Assembly (NCBI RefSeq): GCF_014799995.1
Contig: NZ_JAAVGY010000004.1
Span: forward strand, 1-54,723
Source of the DNA: Helicobacter sp.
Lineage (GTDB): Bacteria > Campylobacterota > Campylobacteria > Campylobacterales > Helicobacteraceae
Length of the DNA: 54,723 bases
Direction of reading: 5' to 3'
The notes under the pieces are model-generated. The model made no database searches. It had not been told where the DNA came from and saw only the letters and a program-made list of their open reading frames with translations. The position numbers and the translations under genes are program-made. Of the stretch, positions 8,342-16,962 are shown piece by piece (position 1 is the first letter of the stretch; every line of letters begins with the position of its first letter).

Positions 8342-9931
8342 ATGGAGAATTTGTTGCAACCCGATAGAGGGTTTAAGATAAACAAAGAGAATTTACAAAA
8401 AGCAAGCGTTATCTTTTTGTTCGTGCTTGTGATTATTATAATGGTTGCTTTTGCAGAAAGTGTTACAAATCCGATTTTATTAGGCTTTGCAGCAATCGTT
8501 GGTGGCTATATGGCACTGAATATTGGTGCAAATGATGTGGCAAACAATATGGGTCCTGCCGTGGGTTCTAAAGCCTTGACGATGACGGGGGCAATCATTA
8601 TTGCAGCAGTATGTGAGATTTTAGGGGCATTGGTTGCTGGAGGGGAAGTTGTGAGCACTGTGAGTTCAGGGATTATTTCTGTTGATGCGATTGGAGACCC
8701 CAAGCAGTTTGTTACTTTAATGCTTGCCGCCTTAGTTTCTGGTGCAATTTGGCTCAATATTGCAACCGTGATTGGTGCGCCTGTTTCTACAACGCACGCA
8801 ATTGTAGGTGGGATTTTAGGTTCTGGAATCGCAGCGGGTGGATTTGGAGTAGCAAATTGGAGTGAATTAGGTGGAATCGTTGGAAGTTGGGTAATTTCGC
8901 CTGTTATGGGTGGAATCATTGCTGCGATTTTGTTATTTTTCATCAAGCATACTATTACTTATAAGAAGAACAAAAAAATATCAGCAGAAAACATCGTGCC
9001 TTACTTGATTGCTTTTATGACTTGGGCATTTAGTTTGTATTTGATTAACAAGGGCTTAAGACACATTATCACACTAGATAGCAAAATCGCATTTGGGCTT
9101 AGTTTAGCGATTGCGATTGTCGTGCTATTTGTTGTCAAGCCTATCATCAAAAAGGCTTTAGAAAAACTAGAAAACAAAAAAGAAGAAATCAATAAGCTCT
9201 TTACGATTCCATTGATTTTTGCGGTGGCACTTTTGAGTTTTGCACACGGTGCAAATGATGTGGCAAATGCTGTGGGACCTTTAGCAGCAATCAATAATTC
9301 CTTGAAAGTCGCTTTTGAATTTGGCAATATGAATGTGCCCTTTTGGATTATGCTCATTGGTGGGCTTGGAATCTCTATCGGGCTTGCGCTTTTTGGGCCA
9401 AGATTGATTCGCACAGTAGGGGGTGAGATTACAGAATTAGACCAAATGCGCGCTTATTGTATCGCAATGAGTGCTGCTCTAACGGTGCTTATCGCAAGCG
9501 AATTAGGAATGCCTGTAAGCTCTACGCACATTGCGATTGGTGCAATTTTTGGTGTGGGATTTTTGCGCGAGCATTTGAAGAGACAATACAAAGAAATGGA
9601 ATTAAAGATTTTAGAATCTCGCAAGGGAGAGGATAGCGAAAAAGTCAAGGAGTTTTTGGATAAATTTCGTAATGCGTCTATCCGAAGAAAACGAGCGATT
9701 CTAAAAAGCATTGACAATAAAAAGGCAAAAAAGAAATCTAAAGTGCAGAAAAATATCAATATTCCAGAATTGAAAAAGAAAGAGCAAGAAGGGCTTAAAA
9801 AAGCCTATCAAGAGGAGCTTGTCAAACGTTCTGCAATTAATAAAATTATCGCTGCGTGGGTTATTACCGTGCCTGTATCTGCAATTTTTAGTGCGATTTG
9901 TTATTTTATTCTTTCTGCGATTGGATTTTAA
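8342..9931 (+). CDS. Inorganic phosphate transporter, PiT family
   Basis: This inner-membrane permease would take up phosphate with a cation. The hallmark is two inverted halves, each with a GANDVAN motif: one near 62 followed by NMGPAVGSKAL, and one past the middle followed by AVGPLAAI. There are about ten hydrophobic segments and a charged cytoplasmic Lys-rich stretch (about 415-490) before the last helix. A TTG lies just before, but the ATG at 8342 has GAGGGAGA at a proper distance. HP1491 is the likely H. pylori counterpart. Confidence 0.95.
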   Translation: MENLLQPDRGFKINKENLQKASVIFLFVLVIIIMVAFAESVTNPILLGFAAIVGGYMALNIGANDVANNMGPAVGSKALTMTGAIIIAAVCEILGALVAGGEVVSTVSSGIISVDAIGDPKQFVTLMLAALVSGAIWLNIATVIGAPVSTTHAIVGGILGSGIAAGGFGVANWSELGGIVGSWVISPVMGGIIAAILLFFIKHTITYKKNKKISAENIVPYLIAFMTWAFSLYLINKGLRHIITLDSKIAFGLSLAIAIVVLFVVKPIIKKALEKLENKKEEINKLFTIPLIFAVALLSFAHGANDVANAVGPLAAINNSLKVAFEFGNMNVPFWIMLIGGLGISIGLALFGPRLIRTVGGEITELDQMRAYCIAMSAALTVLIASELGMPVSSTHIAIGAIFGVGFLREHLKRQYKEMELKILESRKGEDSEKVKEFLDKFRNASIRRKRAILKSIDNKKAKKKSKVQKNINIPELKKKEQEGLKKAYQEELVKRSAINKIIAAWVITVPVSAIFSAICYFILSAIGF

Positions 9932-9947
9932 TTCATAGTTTGCAGAG

Positions 9948-10670
9948 ATGGGAAGTTTGAGAGTAGGGGCAAAGGAGATTGATAGTTCGCAGCCTGTCTA
10001 TGTGATTGGTGATGTGCATGGTTGCTTTGATACTTTATGTTTATTGATTGAGAAATTGCCGCAGAAATGGGAATCGCAAGTTATTTTGACGGGGGATTTG
10101 ATTGATAGGGGGGATAAAAGTTGTGAAGTGATTGATTTAGCAATCTCAAAGGGCTTTGCTTGTGTGCTTGGGAATCACGAAGAGATAATGTTGGAATACT
10201 ATCATAGGATTCCAAGCAGTGGTAGGGGAAGCGTGTGGATTAGCAATGGCGGCTATGAAACAATGGAGAGCTATCGGAGATATGGTGGTTTGCACAAGAT
10301 TCACGAGCATTTAGAATGGCTTGCAGAGCTGCCGCGATTCTTGGAAGTTGATTTGTGCGATGAACACGGAAACCGCTTATTTGTTACGCACGGGTTTGGA
10401 TTACCTTATTATAAAACGCGCAAGAAAGATTCCCAAGCAATCACTTGGAGCAGGCTTAGAATGCACAACATACAAAAAGAGGCAAAAAAGCAATATGGAG
10501 TCTTCAATGTTTTTGGACACGATGTGCAAAAAGAAGTCTTGATTGCAGAGAATTTTGCTGCAATTGACACAGGTTGTGTTTATCATAAAAGCAAGCCAAA
10601 CGCAAGATTGAGTGCGTTTGAATGGCCCAGCAAACGCGTGTTTGAACAAGTTTTTGTTTCTAGCCATTGA
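9948..10670 (+). CDS. Metallophosphoesterase, PPP-type serine/threonine phosphatase-like
   Basis: The signature metal-binding motifs of PPP phosphatases are present: GDVHG (D22, H24), GDLIDRG (D50) and GNHEE (N76, H77), with later HG and GHD-like elements. Related small bacterial enzymes act on phosphoproteins or dinucleoside polyphosphates (PrpA/ApaH-like); the substrate here is unknown. The 240-residue gene follows the PiT transporter by 16 bases and could be cotranscribed. The ribosome site is weak, so the start may be a few codons off. Confidence 0.88.
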   Translation: MGSLRVGAKEIDSSQPVYVIGDVHGCFDTLCLLIEKLPQKWESQVILTGDLIDRGDKSCEVIDLAISKGFACVLGNHEEIMLEYYHRIPSSGRGSVWISNGGYETMESYRRYGGLHKIHEHLEWLAELPRFLEVDLCDEHGNRLFVTHGFGLPYYKTRKKDSQAITWSRLRMHNIQKEAKKQYGVFNVFGHDVQKEVLIAENFAAIDTGCVYHKSKPNARLSAFEWPSKRVFEQVFVSSH

Positions 10671-10698
10671 GACAAGTTTCTGTGTAGAGCGCAAGCCT

Positions 10699-11205
10699 TT
10701 AGAATCTTGCGTAATGGTGAGGTAATTTAAAATGCAAATTTCCTTTCATTAAATACAAAATCATCAATGAGATTCTCTTAGATAAACTAGTATCAGAGTA
10801 TTTTAGCAGCAGTTCTACAATCTGCCATTTTCCAGATAGAATCGCAAGTGTATAAAAAGCAATGCCTAAATCATTATGAATATTGGGATTCGCACCATAA
10901 TCTAGTAGAAGTTTTACCATTTTCGGATTGCCTGTGTAATAAGCTTGCATTAGAGGTGTTATTCCTTTGGTATCGCACATATCTACGAATGCTCCTTTTT
11001 GTAAAAGCATTCTTGCGCAAGCCAAAGAATTGTGAAGCACAGCTAACATTAAAAGAGTCTGTCCCTCATATGTTTTGAAATTCACATTGAGCCCAGATTG
11101 GAGCATTGTTTTGAGATTTTTGCATTCATCTTTTTTTATAAAGTGAAGTGCCATTTGGTATAATGTGTGAAATTTTTGTTCCTCTTGAATCAATAGTGTT
11201 TGCAT
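10699..11205 (-). CDS. Ankyrin repeat protein
   Basis: The 168-residue protein has about three ankyrin repeats; clear ones include GQTLLMLAVLHNSLACARMLL and GITPLMQAYYTGNPKMVKLLL-type units with the TPLM and GANPN loop signatures. It has no signal peptide, so a cytoplasmic protein-binding role is likely. I start at the ATG at 11205, which has GGAG seven bases upstream; the longer frame to 11289 lacks a site. It converges with the phosphatase gene. Confidence 0.85.
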   Translation of the reverse strand: MQTLLIQEEQKFHTLYQMALHFIKKDECKNLKTMLQSGLNVNFKTYEGQTLLMLAVLHNSLACARMLLQKGAFVDMCDTKGITPLMQAYYTGNPKMVKLLLDYGANPNIHNDLGIAFYTLAILSGKWQIVELLLKYSDTSLSKRISLMILYLMKGNLHFKLPHHYARF

Positions 11206-11235
11206 AGAATCTCCTAGTGCGTAAGATGAATATAG

Positions 11236-11257
11236 AAATAATAAAAATTTATTATTT
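11236..11257. promoter_or_regulatory. Perfect 9-bp AT-only inverted repeat upstream of the ankyrin gene
   Basis: AAATAATAA and TTATTATTT are separated by four bases, 31 bases before the ankyrin ATG. AT-rich palindromes of this look serve as Fur or PerR operators in Helicobacter and Campylobacter, but the spacing differs from the H. pylori Fur consensus. In AT-rich DNA it could be chance. Confidence 0.3.
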
Positions 11258-11422
11258 AACGCAGAATTGTAATCTCTAAAAACAAACAAAAAATAAATCT
11301 TTAATAAACAAAAGATAAATGATTTCTAAAAATTTCTCCAGCTTAATTTGAAATATTTTAGTGAAATGGGTTAAAATAAAAGGCGATAAAGCCCTAAAAT
11401 ACGAAATATAAAAAAGTATATA

Positions 11423-11436
11423 TTGATTTAAATCAA
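11423..11436. promoter_or_regulatory. FNR/CRP-type operator of the nap operon
   Basis: TTGATTTAAATCAA is a perfect match to the FNR palindrome TTGAT-N4-ATCAA. Its centre lies exactly 41.5 bases before the start point predicted from the TATAAT at 11459, the classic class II activator position. A CRP/FNR-family protein (compare NssA/B of Wolinella) would activate nap under oxygen limitation or in response to nitrate. Confidence 0.75.
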
Positions 11437-11458
11437 TTCTTAGATTTTGCAAAATGGC

Positions 11459-11464
11459 TATAAT
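11459..11464 (+). promoter_or_regulatory. -10 element (TATAAT) of the nap operon
   Basis: This perfect TATAAT predicts transcription from about 11471, giving a 40-base leader before the napA GTG. There is no -35 hexamer; the FNR-type box takes its place. The gap between the ankyrin start and napA (11206-11510) holds only this promoter, the operator and the ankyrin promoter region. Confidence 0.7.
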
Positions 11465-11510
11465 CTTTTTGCATTCAAAAATGCTAAAAATCAAGCTTAA
11501 GGAGGCTTTT

Positions 11511-14297
11511 GTGGCATACAATAGACGCGAATTTTTGAAAACAGCGGCAGCAGCAAGTGCTGCAAGCGCAGTTGGAATCGCATTACCAAGCAATGCTCTA
11601 GCAGCAGCGAAAGAGGCAGAGGGCGGTTGGAAATGGGATAAATCAGTTTGTAGATTCTGTGGAACAGGCTGTGGAATTATGGTAGCAACTAAAGATGAAC
11701 AAATTGTTGCAATCAAAGGAGACCCAGCAGCTCCTGTTAATCGTGGGCTCAATTGTATCAAAGGATATTTTAACGCCAAAATTATGTATGGTGCAGACCG
11801 ACTCACTCAACCACTCTTGCGTGTTAATGGCAAGGGAGAGTTTGATAAAAAAGGGCGATTTCAGCCTGTGAGCTGGCAAAAAGCTTTTGATGTAATGGAA
11901 GAACAATTCAAAAAGGCATACAATGAGTTAGGACCAACAGGAATTGGTGTCTTTGGTTCTGGACAATACACTGTGCAAGAGGGCTATGCGGCTGTGAAGC
12001 TTATTAAAGGTGGATTTAGAAGCAATAACATTGACCCTAATGCACGTCATTGTATGGCAAGTGCTGTGGTTGGCTTTATGGAGACTTTTGGGATTGATGA
12101 GCCTGCGGGTTGCTATGATGATATTGAGCTAACAGATACGATTGTTACTTGGGGTGCGAATATGGCAGAAATGCACCCGATTCTTTGGGCAAGGGTTACA
12201 GATAGAAAACTTACGAATCCTAATAAAGTTAAAGTGATTAATTTAAGCCCTTATTCTAACAGAACTTCGGATTTGGCAGATATTGAGATTATCTTCGCTC
12301 CTCATACAGATTTAGCAATTTGGAACTACATTGCCCACGAGATTGTTTATAATAATCCAAAGGCGATTGATTGGAATTTTGTTAATAAAAATTGTATTTT
12401 TACAACTGGTTTTGTGGATATTGGATATGGTATGCGTGAAAATATCAAACACGCAAAATATGCAGCAGCAGAGCTAGATGTTGCAGCAAAACAAAAATCC
12501 AAAGTCATTAGTGAAGCTGAAGGCGTAACTCTTGCATACCTTGGTATGAAAGCAGGCGATGTGATGGAGAACAAACACGTTGCAGCAGCGGGGAATCATT
12601 GGGAAATTTCTTTTGAGGAATTTAAAAAAGCCCTAGAGCCCTATACACTTGATTTTGTTGCAAAAATTGCAAAAGGCGATGCAAATGAAAGCTTAGATTC
12701 CTTTAAGTCTAAACTCAAACAACTTGCAGAATATTATATTGAAAAGAATCGCAAAATCGTTAGTTTTTGGACAATGGGAATGAATCAGCACACAAGGGGA
12801 ACTTGGGTGAATGAACAAAGCTATATGGTGCATATGTTGCTTGGCAAACAAGCAAAACCGGGCAGTGGAGCATTTTCTCTTACAGGACAGCCTAGTGCGT
12901 GTGGAACAGCAAGAGAGGTGGGGACATTCTCACACAGATTGCCTGCGGATATGGTAGTGGCGAATCCTAAACATAGAGAAATGACAGAAAAAATTTGGAA
13001 ACTTCCAGAGGGCACACTTAATCCGCAGCCGGGAGCGACTTTTATGCAGATTATGCGTAATTTAGAAGATGGCAAGATTAAATGGATATGGGTGCATGTG
13101 AATAACCCATGGCAAAATACTGCCAATGCGAACCATTGGATTAAAGCCGCGAGAGAAATGGATAATTTCATCGTTGTTTCTGATGCGTATCCCGGAATCA
13201 GTGCAAAAGTAGCGGATTTGATTCTCCCTGTGGCAATGATTTATGAAAAATGGGGTGCTTATGGTAACGCAGAGCGCAGAACACAACATTGGAAACAACA
13301 AGTGCTTCCACAAGGCGAGGCAATGAGTGATACTTGGCAGATGATAGAATTTTCCAAACGATTCAAACTTAAAGAAGTTTGGGGCGATAAAAAAATCAAC
13401 GACAAACTAACACTTCCAAATGTGTTAGAAAAAGCGAAAGCTATGGGATATAGCGAGGATTCTACACTCTATGATGTGCTTTATGCTAATGCCGAGGCAT
13501 TGAAATTCAAAACAACAGACAAAGTGCTAAAAGATACAATCAACTCTGAAGTCTTTGGCGACAAACGCGAGGTTGTAGGAAGTGATGGTGAGGTATTTAA
13601 AGGATATGGATTCTTTATGCAAAAATATCTTTGGGAAGAATATCGTAAGTTTGGTGTAGGACACGCTCACGATTTAGCAGACTTTGATACTTACCATAGA
13701 GTGCGAGGGCTAAGATGGCCTGTTGTAGATGGTAAAGAAACTCAATGGCGTTTTAATGCAAAATATGACTATTATGCAAGAAAAGCCAATAATGGTGAAT
13801 TTGCGTTTTATGGTGGTTTGGGCAAAGAATTGCCACGTGGTGATTTGGCAATGCCTAAAACACAAGAGAAATTCTCTCTCAAAAACAAAGCAAAAATTTT
13901 CTTCCGTCCTTATATGGATCCACCCGAAATGCCAAGCGCAGAATATCCATTCTGGTTGAGCACAGGACGCGTGTTAGAGCACTGGCATAGTGGAACGATG
14001 ACAATGCGTGTGCCTGAACTCTATCGTGCTGTTCCTGAAGCTCTTGTGTATATGCATCCTGAAGATGGCAAAAAGCTTGGTGTGCAACAAAATGATACAG
14101 TTTGGGTAGAATCAAGACGTGGCAAAGTCAAAGCAAGAGTAGATATGCGTGGGCGCAACAGACCACCGCTTGGACTTGTGTATGTTCCTTGGTTTGATGA
14201 GAAAGTCTATATCAATAAAGTTTGTTTAGACGCAACTTGTCCGATTTCTGGGCAGACCGACTTTAAAAAATGCGCGGTAAAAATCTATAAGGCATAA
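11511..14297 (+). CDS. napA: Periplasmic nitrate reductase catalytic subunit NapA
   Basis: NapA reduces nitrate to nitrite in the periplasm with a bis-MGD molybdenum centre and one [4Fe-4S] cluster. The start is GTG at 11511 with AAGGAGG five bases upstream; this puts a Tat signal (NRREFLK, residues 4-10) right at the N-terminus. Cluster cysteines are C47, C50, C54 and C82, and the molybdenum ligand is C181 in NARHCMASAV. The 928-residue length is the family norm. First gene of napAGHBFLD. Confidence 0.98.
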   Translation: MAYNRREFLKTAAAASAASAVGIALPSNALAAAKEAEGGWKWDKSVCRFCGTGCGIMVATKDEQIVAIKGDPAAPVNRGLNCIKGYFNAKIMYGADRLTQPLLRVNGKGEFDKKGRFQPVSWQKAFDVMEEQFKKAYNELGPTGIGVFGSGQYTVQEGYAAVKLIKGGFRSNNIDPNARHCMASAVVGFMETFGIDEPAGCYDDIELTDTIVTWGANMAEMHPILWARVTDRKLTNPNKVKVINLSPYSNRTSDLADIEIIFAPHTDLAIWNYIAHEIVYNNPKAIDWNFVNKNCIFTTGFVDIGYGMRENIKHAKYAAAELDVAAKQKSKVISEAEGVTLAYLGMKAGDVMENKHVAAAGNHWEISFEEFKKALEPYTLDFVAKIAKGDANESLDSFKSKLKQLAEYYIEKNRKIVSFWTMGMNQHTRGTWVNEQSYMVHMLLGKQAKPGSGAFSLTGQPSACGTAREVGTFSHRLPADMVVANPKHREMTEKIWKLPEGTLNPQPGATFMQIMRNLEDGKIKWIWVHVNNPWQNTANANHWIKAAREMDNFIVVSDAYPGISAKVADLILPVAMIYEKWGAYGNAERRTQHWKQQVLPQGEAMSDTWQMIEFSKRFKLKEVWGDKKINDKLTLPNVLEKAKAMGYSEDSTLYDVLYANAEALKFKTTDKVLKDTINSEVFGDKREVVGSDGEVFKGYGFFMQKYLWEEYRKFGVGHAHDLADFDTYHRVRGLRWPVVDGKETQWRFNAKYDYYARKANNGEFAFYGGLGKELPRGDLAMPKTQEKFSLKNKAKIFFRPYMDPPEMPSAEYPFWLSTGRVLEHWHSGTMTMRVPELYRAVPEALVYMHPEDGKKLGVQQNDTVWVESRRGKVKARVDMRGRNRPPLGLVYVPWFDEKVYINKVCLDATCPISGQTDFKKCAVKIYKA

Positions 14298-14298
14298 A

Positions 14299-15072
14299 AT
14301 GCATTCAAATACGAATCGGCGTAAATTCCTACTAAGTAGCGCACAGGCAGTTGCACTTGCGGGGCTTGGTGGCTTAGTTTGGGGTGCGTTTCTGCAAGAG
14401 AGTAGAGCGAATCCTATGATTTTAAGACCGCCGGGGGCTTTGAGTGAAAAGGAATTTTTGCAACATTGTATCAAATGTGGTTTATGTGTAGAGGCTTGCC
14501 CTTTTGACACATTAAAGCTTGCTGGTGCTGGAAGTGGGAAGCCAATGGGCACGCCTTACTTTGAGCCGCGCAAGATTCCATGTGAGATGTGTGAGGAGAT
14601 TCCTTGCGTGCCTATATGCCCTACAAATGCGTTAGATTCTAAACTCGTTTCTAACGAAAAAGGTTTGGATATTAATCTTGCGAAAATGGGTGTAGCTATT
14701 GTGGATAAAGAGCATTGTGTTGCTTATTGGGGGATTCAGTGCGATGCGTGCTATCGTGCTTGTCCGCTTTTGGGTGAGGCAATTAAGCTAGAGTTAAAAC
14801 GCAATGAGCGCACAGGCAAACATTCCTATCTTTTACCTGTGGTAGAGAGTGAAGTTTGCACAGGTTGTGGGAAATGCGAAAAGGCTTGCGTTACAGAAAA
14901 AGCCGCTATTATTGTATTACCCCGAGAAATTGCTCTTGGTAAAGTTGGAACAAACTATATCAAGGGTTGGGAAGCAGAAGACGAAATGCGCTTGCAAGAA
15001 GTTAAGAAAAGAACCCAAAAGCGAGATTCTGATTCTAAAGTGCAAGATTATCTAAATAGCGGAGATTTGTGA
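14299..15072 (+). CDS. napG: Ferredoxin-type quinol dehydrogenase subunit NapG
   Basis: NapG is a periplasmic iron-sulfur protein carrying four [4Fe-4S] clusters that works with membrane NapH to oxidise menaquinol. It starts with a Tat motif (NRRKFLL). Four cysteine groups follow in order: CIKCGLCVEACP, CEMCEEIPCVPICP, CDACYRACP and CTGCGKCEKAC. It begins one base after napA stops. No napC exists in this operon, so NapGH must be the quinol dehydrogenase. Confidence 0.96.
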   Translation: MHSNTNRRKFLLSSAQAVALAGLGGLVWGAFLQESRANPMILRPPGALSEKEFLQHCIKCGLCVEACPFDTLKLAGAGSGKPMGTPYFEPRKIPCEMCEEIPCVPICPTNALDSKLVSNEKGLDINLAKMGVAIVDKEHCVAYWGIQCDACYRACPLLGEAIKLELKRNERTGKHSYLLPVVESEVCTGCGKCEKACVTEKAAIIVLPREIALGKVGTNYIKGWEAEDEMRLQEVKKRTQKRDSDSKVQDYLNSGDL

Positions 15073-15878
15073 TGAAAAAATACCACTATTTATTAACGCG
15101 TAGAATCGTTCAAATTGGGTTATTAGTCTTGTATGTCTTGGGCAATTATACAAGTTTTAAGATTCTGCAAGGCAATCTTAGCTCTTCGCTCGTGTTTGGC
15201 GTGATTCCATTAAGCGACCCTTATGCGTTGCTTCAGCTCTTTTTTGCTGGAGGAGTTTTAGCCGCCAATGCTATCATTGGTGCGCTGATAATTTTAGCAT
15301 TGTATGGGGTGCTTTTGGGAAGAATGTATTGTTCTTTTGTTTGTCCGATGAATCTTGTAACAGATTTCGCTTCTTTTTTACGCCGTATTTTTGGTTTAGA
15401 TGCACTTGGGAATTTGATTTATTTTAAAAATTCCTTGCGTTATGTGCTTCTAGCTTTAAGTTTGTTGTTGAGTTTAGTCTTTGGAATCGCAGCATTTGAA
15501 GCAATTAGCCCGATTTCTATGTTACATCGTGGAATTATTTTTGGTGCTGGATTTGGATTTTTATCTGTTGTTGTAGTGTTTTTGCTAGATTTATTCGTAG
15601 CAAAACACGCATTTTGTGGGTATATTTGCCCTTTAGGAGCGTTTTATTCCCTCATTAGTCGCTTTGCGATTCTAAAAGTCAAATATGATTTAGAATCTTG
15701 TACGCATTGCTTAGAGTGCAAAAAAATCTGTCCTCAAAAACAGGTTTTGGGAATCATTGGTAAAAAAAGTGGTGTGATAAAAAGCGGTGAATGCACGCGT
15801 TGTGGGCGTTGTATTGAGGTTTGTGCGGATAATGCGTTAGCATTTAACCTTTTGGATTTTATGAAGGAGAAAAGATGA
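15072..15878 (+). CDS. napH: Membrane ferredoxin quinol dehydrogenase subunit NapH
   Basis: NapH is the membrane partner of NapG. The 268 residues have about four hydrophobic helices, two CxxxCP loops (CSFVCPMN and CGYICPLGAF) that can take part in quinol oxidation, and two C-terminal [4Fe-4S] motifs (CTHCLECKKICP, CTRCGRCIEVC). The ATG at 15072 overlaps the napG TGA by one base and has GGAG upstream; a GTG one codon earlier is less likely. Confidence 0.96.
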   Translation: MKKYHYLLTRRIVQIGLLVLYVLGNYTSFKILQGNLSSSLVFGVIPLSDPYALLQLFFAGGVLAANAIIGALIILALYGVLLGRMYCSFVCPMNLVTDFASFLRRIFGLDALGNLIYFKNSLRYVLLALSLLLSLVFGIAAFEAISPISMLHRGIIFGAGFGFLSVVVVFLLDLFVAKHAFCGYICPLGAFYSLISRFAILKVKYDLESCTHCLECKKICPQKQVLGIIGKKSGVIKSGECTRCGRCIEVCADNALAFNLLDFMKEKR

Positions 15879-16399
15879 GTTTTAATAAAGTTATGGTAGT
15901 TGTGAGTGCAGCAGTAGCTGGATTCATTTTTTTAGGATGTCAAAGTAGCGGTTATAGCGAAAACGAAATAGGTTTGCGTCAGAGCACATTGTTTAGTGAG
16001 AATGTGCAAATGACAAAGTTTGATTACGATGGTAAGGCAGCAGGAGAATCCGAATTGATTGATAGAGCGTTTGAAAATGCTCCACCAATGATTTCCCACT
16101 CCGTAGATGATATGCTACCCATTACAAAAGAAAACAACGCTTGTACTTCTTGCCATTTGCCTGAAGTTGCAGGAGCAGTTAATGCAACACCTATGCCAAA
16201 ATCACACTTTTATAGTTTTCGTCGCAAAGTGGATTTAAAGGGTCAAATGGACGAGAATCGCTTTAATTGCGTAGCTTGTCATGCAACACAAGTTGATGTA
16301 GCACCTTTGGTTGTGAATAAATTTTCACCAGATTTTCGTCAAGAAAATGGTAGCGCGAAATCTAACTTGATTGATGTTGTCAATGAAGGCGTGAATTAA
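15875..16399 (+). CDS. napB: Periplasmic nitrate reductase dihaem cytochrome c NapB
   Basis: NapB passes electrons to NapA. Two haem c sites are visible, C90-TS-CH94 and C132-VA-CH136, with surrounding EIGLRQSTLFSE and MISHSVDDMLPI segments typical of NapB. The N-terminal hydrophobic stretch ends in FLGC (C22), which could be a lipobox, so the protein may be lipid-anchored instead of soluble. It overlaps napH by the ATGA junction. Confidence 0.96.
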   Translation: MSFNKVMVVVSAAVAGFIFLGCQSSGYSENEIGLRQSTLFSENVQMTKFDYDGKAAGESELIDRAFENAPPMISHSVDDMLPITKENNACTSCHLPEVAGAVNATPMPKSHFYSFRRKVDLKGQMDENRFNCVACHATQVDVAPLVVNKFSPDFRQENGSAKSNLIDVVNEGVN

Positions 16400-16953
16400 T
16401 GGGTAATCGCAGGGAGTTTCTACAAACCTTGTTGAAACCAAAGTCAAAGGGCTTTATGCCCTTGCCTCCCTATAATTTGAATCGTTCTCTTTTTTCTAAA
16501 TTTTGTATGGAATGTATCACAAGAGCGCAAACGCAAAATCTACAAGCTCCTTGTGTGCAAGCCTGTGATGAGATTTATAAACAAGAGAATAAAAGCGGAA
16601 TCTTAAAAGTTTGCGATAATAAAGTGTATGTAGAGTTTGGGGAGGGGGGTTGTAAATTCTGTGGGGAATGTGCTAAAGCCTGTCCTAATGATGTATTAGA
16701 GGAGCAGCTTGTTAATGCGCAGAATCCTCATTGGAATTTTGTTGTTCAAATTGATAAAATTGCTTGTTTAGCGTATCAAAAGACTTTGTGTTGCACTTGT
16801 AAAGATGTTTGCCATAGTGTGCTAGGAAGAGACAATGCAATTACCTTTGTCGGCTTATTTTATCCCGAGATTCAAAGTCGTTGCATTGGCTGTGGAGAAT
16901 GCACTTATGTGTGTCCTACAAAAGCCATTGTATTAGAATCTTGTGAGGATTAA
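16399..16953 (+). CDS. napF: Ferredoxin-type protein NapF
   Basis: NapF is a cytoplasmic iron-sulfur protein that helps mature NapA. Four cysteine-rich motifs occur in 184 residues, including CKFCGECAKACP and CIGCGECTYVCP. An NRREFLQTL segment at the extreme N-terminus looks Tat-like but no hydrophobic core follows, which agrees with a cytoplasmic protein. The start codon overlaps the napB stop (TAATG). Confidence 0.92.
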   Translation: MGNRREFLQTLLKPKSKGFMPLPPYNLNRSLFSKFCMECITRAQTQNLQAPCVQACDEIYKQENKSGILKVCDNKVYVEFGEGGCKFCGECAKACPNDVLEEQLVNAQNPHWNFVVQIDKIACLAYQKTLCCTCKDVCHSVLGRDNAITFVGLFYPEIQSRCIGCGECTYVCPTKAIVLESCED

Positions 16954-16962
16954 AGGAAGTTT

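Noticed and set aside
14226..14552. 108-residue antisense frame over napA-napG
   Set aside because: A shadow of two well-supported genes; no ribosome site.
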